From NCBI GenBank assembly GCA_005656395.1, contig SRSI01000079.1, positions 992,001-1,056,000 of the forward strand: a stretch of DNA of 64,000 bases, in the 5' to 3' direction. The notes below the pieces were generated by a model. The model was not told where the DNA came from and made no database searches. It saw only the letters and a program-made list of their open reading frames with translations. The DNA is from Strongyloides papillosus. Taxonomy: Eukaryota > Nematoda > Chromadorea > Rhabditida > Strongyloididae. Every line of letters starts with the position of its first letter. Position 1 is the stretch's first letter. The position numbers and the translations under genes are program-made. Below are positions 37,050 through 46,394 of this stretch, in pieces.

Positions 37050-38288
37050 TTAGTCAAAAGATATTAAGTCATCGACAATTACTGCTTCTGATGGCTTTGA
37101 AGAGTTTTGGTTGTTCTCAGGAACACCACCATGAGTTTGAGATTCAGGATGTTGTTGATGAGGAACAGGATGCTGTTGTTGCTGTTGATTTCCCATTGGA
37201 GGGTTGTTATATGGAGCCTGTACCTGTGGAACTGGAGGTTGTTGAGGGGCGTATTGGTTGTATTGAGTTGGCATCTGCTGTGGGTGACTATACATTTGAT
37301 GGGGAATATTTCCATATTGAGGATATTGACCACCATAATACGGCATTTGTTCTGGATGTGGAGGTTGTTGGTAACTCTGTTGCCCATAACTCGGTATACC
37401 TTCATTATTTTGTAATTGAGGATAAGCCGGTTGTTGTCTTCCTCCTAACGGTTGTTGTTGTTGTGGTGCCATAACATTATAAGGAACCTGTTGTCCAGGA
37501 ATAGGTCCCATGGGAGGATATGGATGTGGTTGATACAACCCAGGTTGTTGTTGTTGATGAAAACTATTTCTATTGCTAGTTGAAGTCTCCTGAAAACGTT
37601 GCAAAGCAGCCTGTCTATGTTGATGAACAAATGATTCCTTTTGTTTACGTAACTCAACCAACTTGGAAGTCATACGTTGTTGTCTACGCATATGTTCAAC
37701 TTGCCTTCTTGCGGCTTCCTCACGTCTGTGTTCATCTCTTAGTGAATTAATTGCTTGCCTTGCCTCATAAATAAGTGAAATTTTATCTTGGTGTTCCTCG
37801 TAATACTCTCTGTCAGCCTCCAATTTATCTTTCCTATTCAACAATTCTGTTAAAGATTCAGAAATTTGCAAAAACAACTTCTGTATTGTTGGATCAGCAG
37901 TCACTGAACGATTTCTGTTTTTTGCCGTCATTAGGCGATTGATGAATGCATTAACCTGAAAGGATATCACAATTATCGATATCAATATATAGTCAATAGT
38001 GGAAATCACATGTCTAGAAGAAGATATATTACTAACCTGATCACGTAAACTGTTTACGAAATCATTGAATTCTTTTCTTTTTTCTTCCTCCGATACCAGA
38101 GGCCATTTCTTCTCTGACTCATCGTCACAAACTTTTCTATCACCAAATTCACTGGCTGAATTGTAGGAAAATTCACTACATGGAGGAGCTGTTGCATGAG
38201 GAATGGTATATTGTTCGTTACCTAAATTCCCTAAACCCGGATAAAAAATATCTGACGGCCCATTTCTTGGAATATAATTATTGTCCAT
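37050..38288 (-). CDS. Hrs-like ESCRT-0 core protein lacking VHS and FYVE domains
   Basis: Exon 1 38037-38288 (84 codons), an 81-nt intron 37956-38036 that is open in frame and easily mistaken for coding, exon 2 37050-37955; 385 residues. The central part matches the Hrs coiled-coil core that binds STAM: DFVNSLRDQVNAFINRL, NRSVTADPTIQKLF, REYYEEHQDKISLIYEAR, INSLRDEHRREEAARRQ. Then a Gln/Pro/Tyr-rich tail and a terminal clathrin box DDLISFD, as at the end of animal Hrs. Full-length Hrs has an N-terminal VHS, FYVE and UIM (about 400 residues); none is present, and an in-frame TAA lies six bases before the ATG. Gene symbol withheld because of this. Confidence 0.85.
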   Translation of the reverse strand: MDNNYIPRNGPSDIFYPGLGNLGNEQYTIPHATAPPCSEFSYNSASEFGDRKVCDDESEKKWPLVSEEEKRKEFNDFVNSLRDQVSNISSSRHVISTIDYILISIIVISFQVNAFINRLMTAKNRNRSVTADPTIQKLFLQISESLTELLNRKDKLEADREYYEEHQDKISLIYEARQAINSLRDEHRREEAARRQVEHMRRQQRMTSKLVELRKQKESFVHQHRQAALQRFQETSTSNRNSFHQQQQPGLYQPHPYPPMGPIPGQQVPYNVMAPQQQQPLGGRQQPAYPQLQNNEGIPSYGQQSYQQPPHPEQMPYYGGQYPQYGNIPHQMYSHPQQMPTQYNQYAPQQPPVPQVQAPYNNPPMGNQQQQQHPVPHQQHPESQTHGGVPENNQNSSKPSEAVIVDDLISFD

Positions 38289-38450
38289 TTGTTATGTTAG
38301 GAAGGTGATTAAAATGATTGTGAAATATTTACTAAACAACAAGATGATAATAATCGTCTACATTTTTCATAAAACATATCTTTTTGAGAAAAATACGTTG
38401 GAATAGTGATTCGGCTGGCAGTACCAAACATTACTACCAGCCGCCAATCC

Positions 38451-38534
38451 GCTGTTCTGGCCGAGTGGTCTAAGGCGCTGCGTTCAGGTCGCAGTCCTCC
38501 TAGGAGGGCGCAGGTTCAAATCCTGCGGACAGCA
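38451..38534 (+). tRNA. tRNA-Leu (anticodon CAG)
   Basis: 84-nt class II tRNA. Acceptor GCTGTTC pairs with GGACAGC (38527-38533) with discriminator A; D arm GGCCGAGTGGTCTAAGGC; anticodon stem CTGCG/CGCAG with loop TTCAGGT (CAG at 38485-38487); long variable arm TCCTCCTAGGAGGG; T arm GCAGGTTCAAATCCTGC. No intron. Confidence 0.97.
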
Positions 38535-38689
38535 GATTGAATTTTACTACTTGTCCTCGATACAATCTTAAAGCGAATTTCTGGTCACCATTGGTGATCT
38601 ATTCTATCTAAAATTGTTTTGAAGAGGGATTACGTAGCACCATTTCTATTGATATTTATTTTTTTCTTTGTATTCTAATTTTTTTGCAG

Positions 38690-39661
38690 ATGTCTTTATA
38701 TAAAAATCTGAAGGCAGTCACAACAGCTTTGCCAAGACCTGTAATTACCTGGGATAAGGCCGAAAGGATTAGGAGAAACAAAGAAATATGGGATGATCCA
38801 AATAGTGTTGTCCATAGGTTACCTGAATTCTATAAAAAACGGTACTGGGGGAGTTATTGAAGGATAAGAAACCTGTACATTATATACCACCAAAAGAGAG
38901 GTATTCTTGGGATAGTCATCGTCAGGTAAATTCAAATTACCACCATGATATTCAAATTTTATAACCCTTTTTAGGTGATGGTCGAGAACGAGAATGTTCC
39001 AATTGAACCAATATATCCTCCAGAGGCTGACCTTGGTATTTGGGGTGGTGAAGGTGTTGTCAAAGGATACAGAACTTCAAAGCCTTTCATAAAGAAGAAG
39101 ATTCTTCCAAGACATTGGGTACCACACTTCTGGTTTCCCAGCCTTAAGAAAGTTGTCTTGTATTCAGAGGTACTAAATAAATACATGAAGTTAACTGTTA
39201 CAGAAAGTGCTCTAAGACAAATAGATGATGCCTTTGGATTGGATTTCTACTTACTCAAGACTAATGACTTGGATCTTCATAGTAAATTAGCTTTGAAGTT
39301 GAAGAGAGAAATCTTGATTACACTCGCTAAAGAAAATTATTTTGAGGGTGATGAGGAAAGGAAGAATTATATCAAGGAAAAGTACAAGGACTTCAAGATG
39401 CCTTTGGAGGAAGCTGAATGGGTTGGATTGGATCTTAACGAAGCATGTATAAAATTACAGGACATAGAAGATGATGATTTACCGATACCATTGAAATATA
39501 GATTTGAAAAGGAACTAGTTGATGATATTAAGAGTGGTAAAGTTTCTCCTGAAGCCGAGGAAAAGGCTATTGAATCAGGGCAAAGTAAAAGTCTGTTTGG
39601 AGAGAAATTGCTTGGTAGATATATGGCCTCATTTGAGCAGAAAGTTAAACGTGGAGTTTAA
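38690..39661 (+). CDS. mrpl-28: Mitochondrial ribosomal protein bL28m (MRPL28)
   Basis: Exon 1 38690-38925, intron 38926-38974 (49 nt), exon 2 38975-39661; ~307 residues. The ATG follows TTTTTTGCAG directly, a probable spliced-leader acceptor. Family landmarks are LPEFYKKRY, KPVHYIPP, VPIEPIYPPEADLGIWGGEG, LYSEVLNKYMKLTVT, LDFYLLKT, and EAEWVGLDLNEA. The protein is part of the mitochondrial large ribosomal subunit. In exon 1 the frame breaks at a five-G run (38847-38851): read literally there is a TGA at once, but one more G restores the family sequence (then LLKDKKPVHY) and a 237-nt exon in phase. In a gene likely to be essential this points to a consensus error. First gene of a tight same-strand cluster. 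Confidence 0.9.
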
Positions 39662-39853
39662 CTATTATTGTTATTAGTTGTTAATAATATTAGATATATT
39701 ATAGTTTTTATTGAATATGTCGTAGTTTTAAATTGTATATATGTTGTATCTGGGTTGTTTTGCTTCTTTTTTATCTTTATTTGGTACGTAACCAGTACAG
39801 TATCTTTTGTGTTATGATTTCTTATAATTAGTGGTTTCAGATTTTAAATTATC

Positions 39854-40546
39854 ATGGACAGTAATTGGTATGATCAATCGCAATGGCAGAATTATCCACA
39901 ACAAGGAGGAGGATATGATTATAATTCCTATTCAACTAACGATAACAACATGTACGGAGGAGGGGGTATGTTTATACCTTCTCAACCGACAATGGATCAG
40001 AAAAATGCTGCCTACGATGATATAGAAAATGAGCCACCACTTCTTGAGGAACTTGGAATTAATTTTGATCACATAAAACAAAAGACAATGTCTGTACTGA
40101 ATCCTCGTGGTAGTTCAACGGCCGATGTTATCAATGACCAAGATTTGGCTGGACCTCTAGTGTTTTGTCTTTTATTCGGATTCTCTCTATTGCTCCATGG
40201 AAAAGTTCAATTTGGTTTCATTTACGGTATGGGTGGTATAGGGACAATAGGAATGTATTTGTTACTTAATCTAATGGCAGATCCCACAATGAAGATATCA
40301 TTTACATGTACAGCTTCCGTGTTAGGATATTGTCTTCTCCCAATGGCTATATTATCTTTAGTTGCTGCTGTTTTGTCTTTACAAGGAACTGTTGGTTATG
40401 CAATGTCAGCTGGAGCAGTTATTTGGTGTGCTTCGCAGGCCTCAAAATGGTTTACAATAGCTTTAGATATGCACGAGCAAAGGTTTTTAGTTGCTTATCC
40501 GTGTACTTTATTGTATGGTGTTTTTGCTCTACTTGCCATATTTTAA
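39854..40546 (+). CDS. YIPF5/Yip1A, ER-Golgi trafficking membrane protein
   Basis: Single-exon gene of 230 residues. The N-terminal ~105 residues are cytosolic, Gln/Asn/Gly/Tyr-rich, then LLEELGINFDHIKQKTMSVLNP, the Yip1 family signature, followed by five hydrophobic spans including DLAGPLVFCLLFGFSLLLHG. Yip1 proteins bind prenylated Rab GTPases and help COPII vesicle formation at the ER and cis-Golgi. A GTGGTTTCAG acceptor-like site ends at 39840, 13 nt before the ATG. 192 nt downstream of MRPL28. Confidence 0.92.
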   Translation: MDSNWYDQSQWQNYPQQGGGYDYNSYSTNDNNMYGGGGMFIPSQPTMDQKNAAYDDIENEPPLLEELGINFDHIKQKTMSVLNPRGSSTADVINDQDLAGPLVFCLLFGFSLLLHGKVQFGFIYGMGGIGTIGMYLLLNLMADPTMKISFTCTASVLGYCLLPMAILSLVAAVLSLQGTVGYAMSAGAVIWCASQASKWFTIALDMHEQRFLVAYPCTLLYGVFALLAIF

Positions 40547-40759
40547 GAATATAATAATATTTATTAGTTGAGAAGGAAAGAGTTCTAAGTTTTGTATTGA
40601 GGAAATAACGACTAACAATGATTGTATTACGTTAATTTAATTTATAAATTATTTATACTTTTTGATTTTTGATTCTTTTTGAAGACGTTTCTACGTTATG
40701 ATATATTTATTATGAAATATGGAGGGTTTTAATTTTTTATTTATTTTATCAGGAAAAAT

Positions 40760-41662
40760 ATGCCTATTAAAATTGCTGGTTCTGAGGAACTTGAAAAAGA
40801 TAAGGATGTATATTATATACAACCACTTGAAGGGTACTGTGCAAAGTTTAAAGAATGCCAATTTGAAGAAGGAGTCGTCAATGTTGAAGGAATGATAATG
40901 AAACAACAAAATAACTTGAAGTTCTTCATTAATGTCTGCCATTGTGTAGAGATTCCTCCCCCATTAGATGACTACACAGAAGATATTTTAAGCGAGAAAC
41001 TTGACAGTAACATGGAGGATGTAAAAATTCCTATGAGCGTTAGTGAGCTTCATGCATGTCAAACAAATAAGAATGAAGATGCTCTAAAAGTTGATGTATT
41101 GATAAATTCAAGCTTCTACGGCAGCCGTGTTGCTGACAGTCTATTTATCAGACAATTCATTATTGTCGTTGCTTGTGAATTGATTAGTGAGAAGCATAAA
41201 ATTACCCTCGATCCAAGTGAGAGTATTGAGTTAAAAAATAAAAAACATATCGGTGAGTTAATGATTCAGAAAGTTAGAAAGACACCAGCTGAAGCGGGTA
41301 TAAAGGAGATAAAGGATGAGAAGATAATTTTGTTGGATGATGAGAATAAAGGTGATGGGGTTACTTTTGATGAGTTTGAAAAAATCGTCCATGGAAAGGA
41401 GGATCTTCCAAATGTAAATATGTATATTAATCAGGCTACTCGGATACTCAAAGTTAATATCACTCTTAGTGAAGATGTTACAAAGGAAGAAGATATCATG
41501 GTTAAGATGAATAGTGATAGGATAGTGGTAATAGTTCATAAGAAATCAAAAGCTGCTGAGATGTACTCAAGATTTTTGATGGATTACAATAAAGCAAAGC
41601 TTAAATTTGATAGTACATCTAGGCTTTTATCGATCTCAGTTCCAGTGATAATGCCGTTTTAA
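40760..41662 (+). CDS. PIH1 domain protein (PIH1D1-like, R2TP cochaperone)
   Basis: Single-exon gene of 300 residues. Residues ~25-170 match the PIH1 domain (KFFINVCHCVEIPPPLDDYT, IPMSVSELHA, DVLINSSFY, FIRQFIIVVACELISEKHKI), and ~215-300 form a CS-like beta-sandwich. PIH1D1 links the AAA+ ATPases RUVBL1/2 and HSP90 to client proteins (snoRNP, PIKK assembly). TTTTATCAG at 40744-40752 is a likely trans-splice acceptor 7 nt before the ATG. 213 nt downstream of YIPF5. A PIH1D2 or other PIH paralogue is possible but the sequence fits PIH1D1 best. An AATAAA poly(A) signal is at 41708-41713. Confidence 0.8.
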   Translation: MPIKIAGSEELEKDKDVYYIQPLEGYCAKFKECQFEEGVVNVEGMIMKQQNNLKFFINVCHCVEIPPPLDDYTEDILSEKLDSNMEDVKIPMSVSELHACQTNKNEDALKVDVLINSSFYGSRVADSLFIRQFIIVVACELISEKHKITLDPSESIELKNKKHIGELMIQKVRKTPAEAGIKEIKDEKIILLDDENKGDGVTFDEFEKIVHGKEDLPNVNMYINQATRILKVNITLSEDVTKEEDIMVKMNSDRIVVIVHKKSKAAEMYSRFLMDYNKAKLKFDSTSRLLSISVPVIMPF

Positions 41663-41806
41663 TTTTATACATACTTTTGTTATTATATGTTGGTAAATGT
41701 GTTATTAAATAAATTATTGTTAAAGATAACTTCTGGCATTGATTAATTTTATTATAGATGGGTAGAGTGTTTATCAGTGTGTAATAAGTTAGGATAATGT
41801 TATAAT

Positions 41807-42908
41807 ATGTTTGTACTATCTTATTTAATTATATTACTATATTTCTTATCAATCTCAAGGGAATGTTTTTGTAAAAGTATAAGGTCAATACCATTGTTTG
41901 GAGATACTTTTGTTCAAAGTCATGAAGATGAGTTTATGGAATCTAGTGATATGAACTTTGCTATGTTGACTGATGTTAACTCTCAACGTGCTATTCATAC
42001 AATTATCAATAAGAGTTTAAATGAGAGATTGTTGCTTTTGATATGTGATCGTGTGTGTCATGAAGAACGAGAAGAGGTAGTGTAGTAAATTTGATACACT
42101 AATTGATTATTATTTACAGATTCCAAAAGTTATAAGAGAATTTTCAAAAGACCTGGGTATTAGAAAGACAAATTCTCTGCACTTCCATTTCTTGTTGAAG
42201 AAAGAAAAGATACCTCATTACAATATAGAAAATTTCGTTGGAAATTCAACAATGAGTCTATTATATTTCATTGGAGAAAAAGCTTATCCATATAGAGGGC
42301 CATTGGATTCAAAAAAGGATATCTACCAATTTTTGATGGATCGTGAACAAAGAAATATGAGAAAATTAAAGACATATGAAGATTTAGATTTATTCCTCTC
42401 ATCCATAAATAATGACATAGATTCAAATTTCTACACATTATATTTGAATTTCAAAAACTACAAAAAATGCGGACCATTTGGTATTAACAGTTTTGAGAAT
42501 GCAGTAAAAAGTACAGACTTAGAAGTCGTGAAACCAATAAAAATGGAAGTAGAAGAGACAAAAGAAATATTGGTAATAATTGAAATGAGATTATCACAAG
42601 TGAAACACAAACAATGTCCTACACTACTATTGATACATAAAGGAAAATATAAAGAGATACCATTAATCTTTTCACCAAGAATTATAAGAAAATTTATAGA
42701 GTATGCTGTGGATAATTACTATGAAATTGAAGATACCTGGACGAAGATTGGAGAACCATTAACTTACATTCAATTACAATACCTGGTTGATGAACATAAC
42801 ATCCAAGACCTCCAATACAACAAGAAATTTATTGCAGCAGCAGTCATTGGAGGATTTGCAATCCTCCTCCTGGGATTTTCAATCTTCTGGGCACTTAATG
42901 GAGCATAA
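41807..42908 (+). CDS. Putative thioredoxin-like single-pass membrane protein
   Basis: Exon 1 41807-42076, intron 42077-42119 (43 nt), exon 2 42120-42908; 352 residues. Signal peptide at residues 1-22 (LIILLYFLSIS) and a C-terminal membrane span (FIAAAVIGGFAILLLGFSIF) followed by a 5-residue tail. Between them, LLLLICDRVC then, ~60 residues on, STMSLLYFIGEKAYPYRGPL resembles the beta-alpha-beta layout of a thioredoxin fold with a CxxxC instead of CxxC. The family was not recognised; a divergent TMX/PDI relative is a guess. 144 nt downstream of the PIH1 gene on the same strand. Confidence 0.6.
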
Positions 42909-43226
42909 TGAAGATATGCAAATTAAATTTTGCGTATACCATGTAATTAATTAATATAACCTAATTTCAGTGATATTAAAGATCATTATTTGTTATTAGT
43001 ATTATATATCAGATGTAACATGGATTTTCAATACTGATGTTTAGGTTAAATGAAATGAAACAGTTATAAATAATAAAAGTTTTACTTCCTATTTCTTTTG
43101 TGGAATTATATAGGCCATGTATTGTAGTTATACTATATTCTCCAAATTTAGTTTTCTTAATAAAACAAGGAAGAATTTCTGTATTCGGATATTGTTAGAT
43201 ATTCAGTAAATTTTAATGTCTTTAAT

Positions 43227-45845
43227 ATGAAGTTATTGTTTTCTATTTTTTTAATTGTGTTTTCAAACTTTTTTGTGACTTTTTCTGTACAGGTATTGAT
43301 GTCATTAGTGGGTATGTTAAATTTAGTTAGTTTTAGAAATCTCATAGTAAAAGAGAGACAATTGTTATCAGTTTAAAGGAGAATGAAGAAAATAAAATGT
43401 TAAATAAGGTATGGATTCCAGGGAAAGTTGGCCCTGGTTATGGATCACCGGCATTAATTGAAAGAAAGGAAAATGATAACAATGACTATCAAGGTAAAAA
43501 TACTAATGCGATTAGACCAGGGAAAGTTAGTCCTGGTAATGGACCACCGGCATTAATTGAAAGAAAGGAAGATGATGACAATGATTATCAAGGTAAAAAT
43601 ACTAATGCGATTAGACCAGGGAAAGTTAGTCCTGGTAATGGACCACCGGCATTAATTGAAAGAAAGGAAGATGATGACAATGACTATAAAGATCAAAATA
43701 CCAATGCGATTAGACCGGAGAAAGTTTCTAAAGGTGAAACCAAAACTTTAAAAGAAAATAATGTAGAAGTGTACGAAGAAGATAGTAGAAATACTTATAG
43801 TGGTTCCCCATCACCCTCTAGCAAGAAGGAAAATAAGATAAATAATAACGAAGGCTATGATTTTACACCACACAGACCCGCTGTTGTGTCACCTGTCAAA
43901 GAAACCAAAAAACCAAAAATTAGGAAACCAAAAAAACCAACTACAACCACTACAATGAATCCTAACGCCGTCCTTCCAGTTAAAGCCATGACATATGATC
44001 CTGAAATAAACGAAGCGATATACGAACCTAAAATTGATGGAAGGATTATTGATAAGAGTTTCTACGAAGCTACTGACGGTAATAATGCATATACATCAGA
44101 TAAAGATTCAGGTTACCAACCTGAAATTGTACATTATAGAGTAAAAGGCAAGTCAAATGTTGGTTCTAGAATATCACAGACAAAAACATCCTCTGAATAT
44201 AATAAAGTAGAGGAAAACAATGGTTATGAAGAATCAAATAGGGAATACGTTGTAGAGGGTAAGGAAACACCTTCAAAAGTTACTCCAAGCAGTGGTAAAC
44301 AGATTAACAGAAACTATGAATCATCACAAGACAATGTGTACACTGATGAAGGTGAAGAAAACCAATACAAAGCAAGAGATGAAGGTTCAAGTACAGGCAA
44401 AACATACAAGTCTAACACGAAAATTATAAACAAAACTAGACCAAGTAATAGAATACCTTTGCCTAAGAGTGAACCTACTGATGAGACCAACTATGAATCT
44501 CCATCACAGGGTAAAGAAGGATACTCTCTAACTGAAGTAAAAGCACATAAACAAACTGTAGGAAAACAAAAAATACCCGAACAACCACAGGTAAAGGTAG
44601 CTCCATCGGCAACGAATAGAGAACCCGAATCATACGAAGATGAAGAAAGGTACGTTGTTCAGGAGGGTAGTGAAGCACCTGAAAAGGCCAAATATAAGGA
44701 GAAGGAAAAATTAGAATATACTGGAGGAGAAGAAAAAACTGAAAGCAAAGTATATGTACCGGTGTCTGAAGAAGAGTTTAAAGTAGTTGATGAAAGTCAT
44801 CCGGAATACAAAGAGAAGTATGACTACCATTTAGGTGAGGAGAAAAGAAAAGAAGGTGGGAAGGGACCAACAGTTCCATATGGTGGATGGGATAAACTTA
44901 AAAAGATCGGTCAGGTTGTCCCTGAGGTAGAGTATGGCAAAAAAGAAGAAGGTGTTCTCCCAATTACAACAGCAAGAGTTCCTGAGATTGTTACACCATC
45001 TATAGTCAGCAAAGGTAAGTTAAATGACTAACTAAATAGTAAAATACTTTCCAGAATCGCAACCAACAACTAGACCAAGAACAAGGCCAGCATTAGAATC
45101 AACTGTGATAACAGCACCAACTGTACCCGAAATTGTAACAACTAGACCAAGAACCAGACCGGTATTAGAATCAACTGTGATAACAGCACCAACTGTACCC
45201 GAAATTGTAACAACTAGACCAAGAACCAGACCGGCATTAGAATCAACTGTGATAACGACACCAATTGTACCCGAAATTTCAATAACTAGACAAACAGTTA
45301 GACCAATAATGAAAGGTATAGAGGACAGACCAACAAAGGCACCATTAATCATCGAAGAAAGGTTTGGAGTTGAACCAACAACTATTAAATCGGAAAAAGA
45401 GGCTCCAAGCATGGGTAAAAGCAGGCAAATAACTATAACAAACATAATTAGGACAAATGAAACAAATCTCCCAATATCAAAGGTTGGTGAAGGTATTACG
45501 GATGAAAGTATAGATCATTTCTTCCATTTTAACGAGGAAAATTGTTACTCGACACCTAGAAGCTTGGTATGTTGTAATAAGAATCTTGATAGATTAATAG
45601 AAGGTGTTATGGACGACATATATGTATCAAAGAAAGTCCATCCATGTAATTTTAGAGTAATGGTAAAAATGTTGAACAAGAAACTGGAGAGTGACTTCAA
45701 GCTTCCTTTCGAAATAATTATGGGACCTTCTAACTTTGGTAGCAAATCCCACTTCAGAGATGATTTGTTTTGTAAAAAGTTCATCAATGATATTTATGTC
45801 TTAGTTTACGGAACTCCAGAAGAATATCCTATTGATATAAGTTAG
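43227..45845 (+). CDS. Ground-like (hedgehog-related) secreted protein with repeat-rich stalk
   Basis: Exon 1 43227-43292 encodes a signal peptide (MKLLFSIFLIVFSNFFVTFS); intron 43293-43378; exon 2 43379-45014; intron 45015-45054 (40 nt, phase 1); exon 3 45055-45845; 830 residues. Exon 1 was chosen because it gives a phase-matched signal peptide; the junction is less certain than the rest. The stalk is Lys/Glu/Pro/Tyr-rich with three 33-residue repeats and three 24-residue repeats. The last ~100 residues carry a ground-like domain: CYSTPRSLVCCN, LEGV-D-like helix, NKKLESDFKLPFEII. Ground-like proteins are extracellular and linked to cuticle or apical matrix. AATAAA at 45945-45950. Confidence 0.75.
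43418..43714 (+). repeat. 99-bp coding tandem repeat, 3 units
   Basis: Units of 33 residues of the form PGKV-PG-G-PALIERKE, ending DY-(G/D)-(K/Q)NTNAIR. Units 2 and 3 are nearly identical in DNA; unit 1 differs at several bases. Confidence 0.9.
45066..45281 (+). repeat. 72-bp coding tandem repeat, 3 units
   Basis: Units of 24 residues, TTRPRTRP-LESTVIT, then (A/T)P-VPEI. The first two are almost identical in DNA, the third is more diverged. Immediately after the 40-nt intron. Confidence 0.9.
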
Positions 45846-46073
45846 GTTGAAACCAATTATTCTGTTTAGAGTGTAAAAATTTAACCTTTTTGAAGGAAAA
45901 ATTGTAATAATGTATTGTACTTGATTTTTGTAACATAACATGAGAATAAAATAATAAAAATGTGCATTAACTAACCGGTATTCTTAAATGTGTTATTGTT
46001 GTGTAGGTGGAAAAAAGTTTCAGAATTTCTTTGAATAGCTAAAATGTGTTCTTCTCTCTCAGGGATCTAAATC

Positions 46074-46394
46074 ATGGAGAAAAATTCTCTTATTGGGGAA
46101 TATACCGATTGGAGGCATTCAATTTTTCAGATTCTTTCGGAATCACCTTGTTATCTTTCTGAACTAAATTCCATAGAGTATTCCGACAGTTACCTATCCT
46201 CTTCATCATTTACCATTTCAAAAAATGATAAAAATTCAGATTTATGATGGAACTACTGTCTTCTTCACAACCCATTGTACGGTAGACGAATTGTTTTGTG
46301 AAGATTTCCTTAAGATGACTTCATCTACCGTGCGCTGGGTTAATGAACAAAATAAAGTATCATTTTTATTAAAATATTTTTCTCTTAAAAATAT
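46074..46394 (+). pseudogene. Gene 5' end cut off by repeat copy 2
   Basis: TCTTCTCTCTCAG ending at 46062 is a strong spliced-leader acceptor, followed by an ATG and an ORF with coding character (MEKNSLIGEYTDWRHSIFQI). A six-A run (46220-46225) shifts the frame; the downstream frame continues as DELFCEDFLKMTSSTVRWVN until the repeat begins at 46395. No family recognised. The missing 3' part is not seen beyond the right end of the repeat. Confidence 0.5.

Noticed and set aside
37079..37474. Overlapping frames on both strands in the Gln-rich part of the Hrs-like gene
   Set aside because: Arise from CAA/CAG-type repeats read in other frames.
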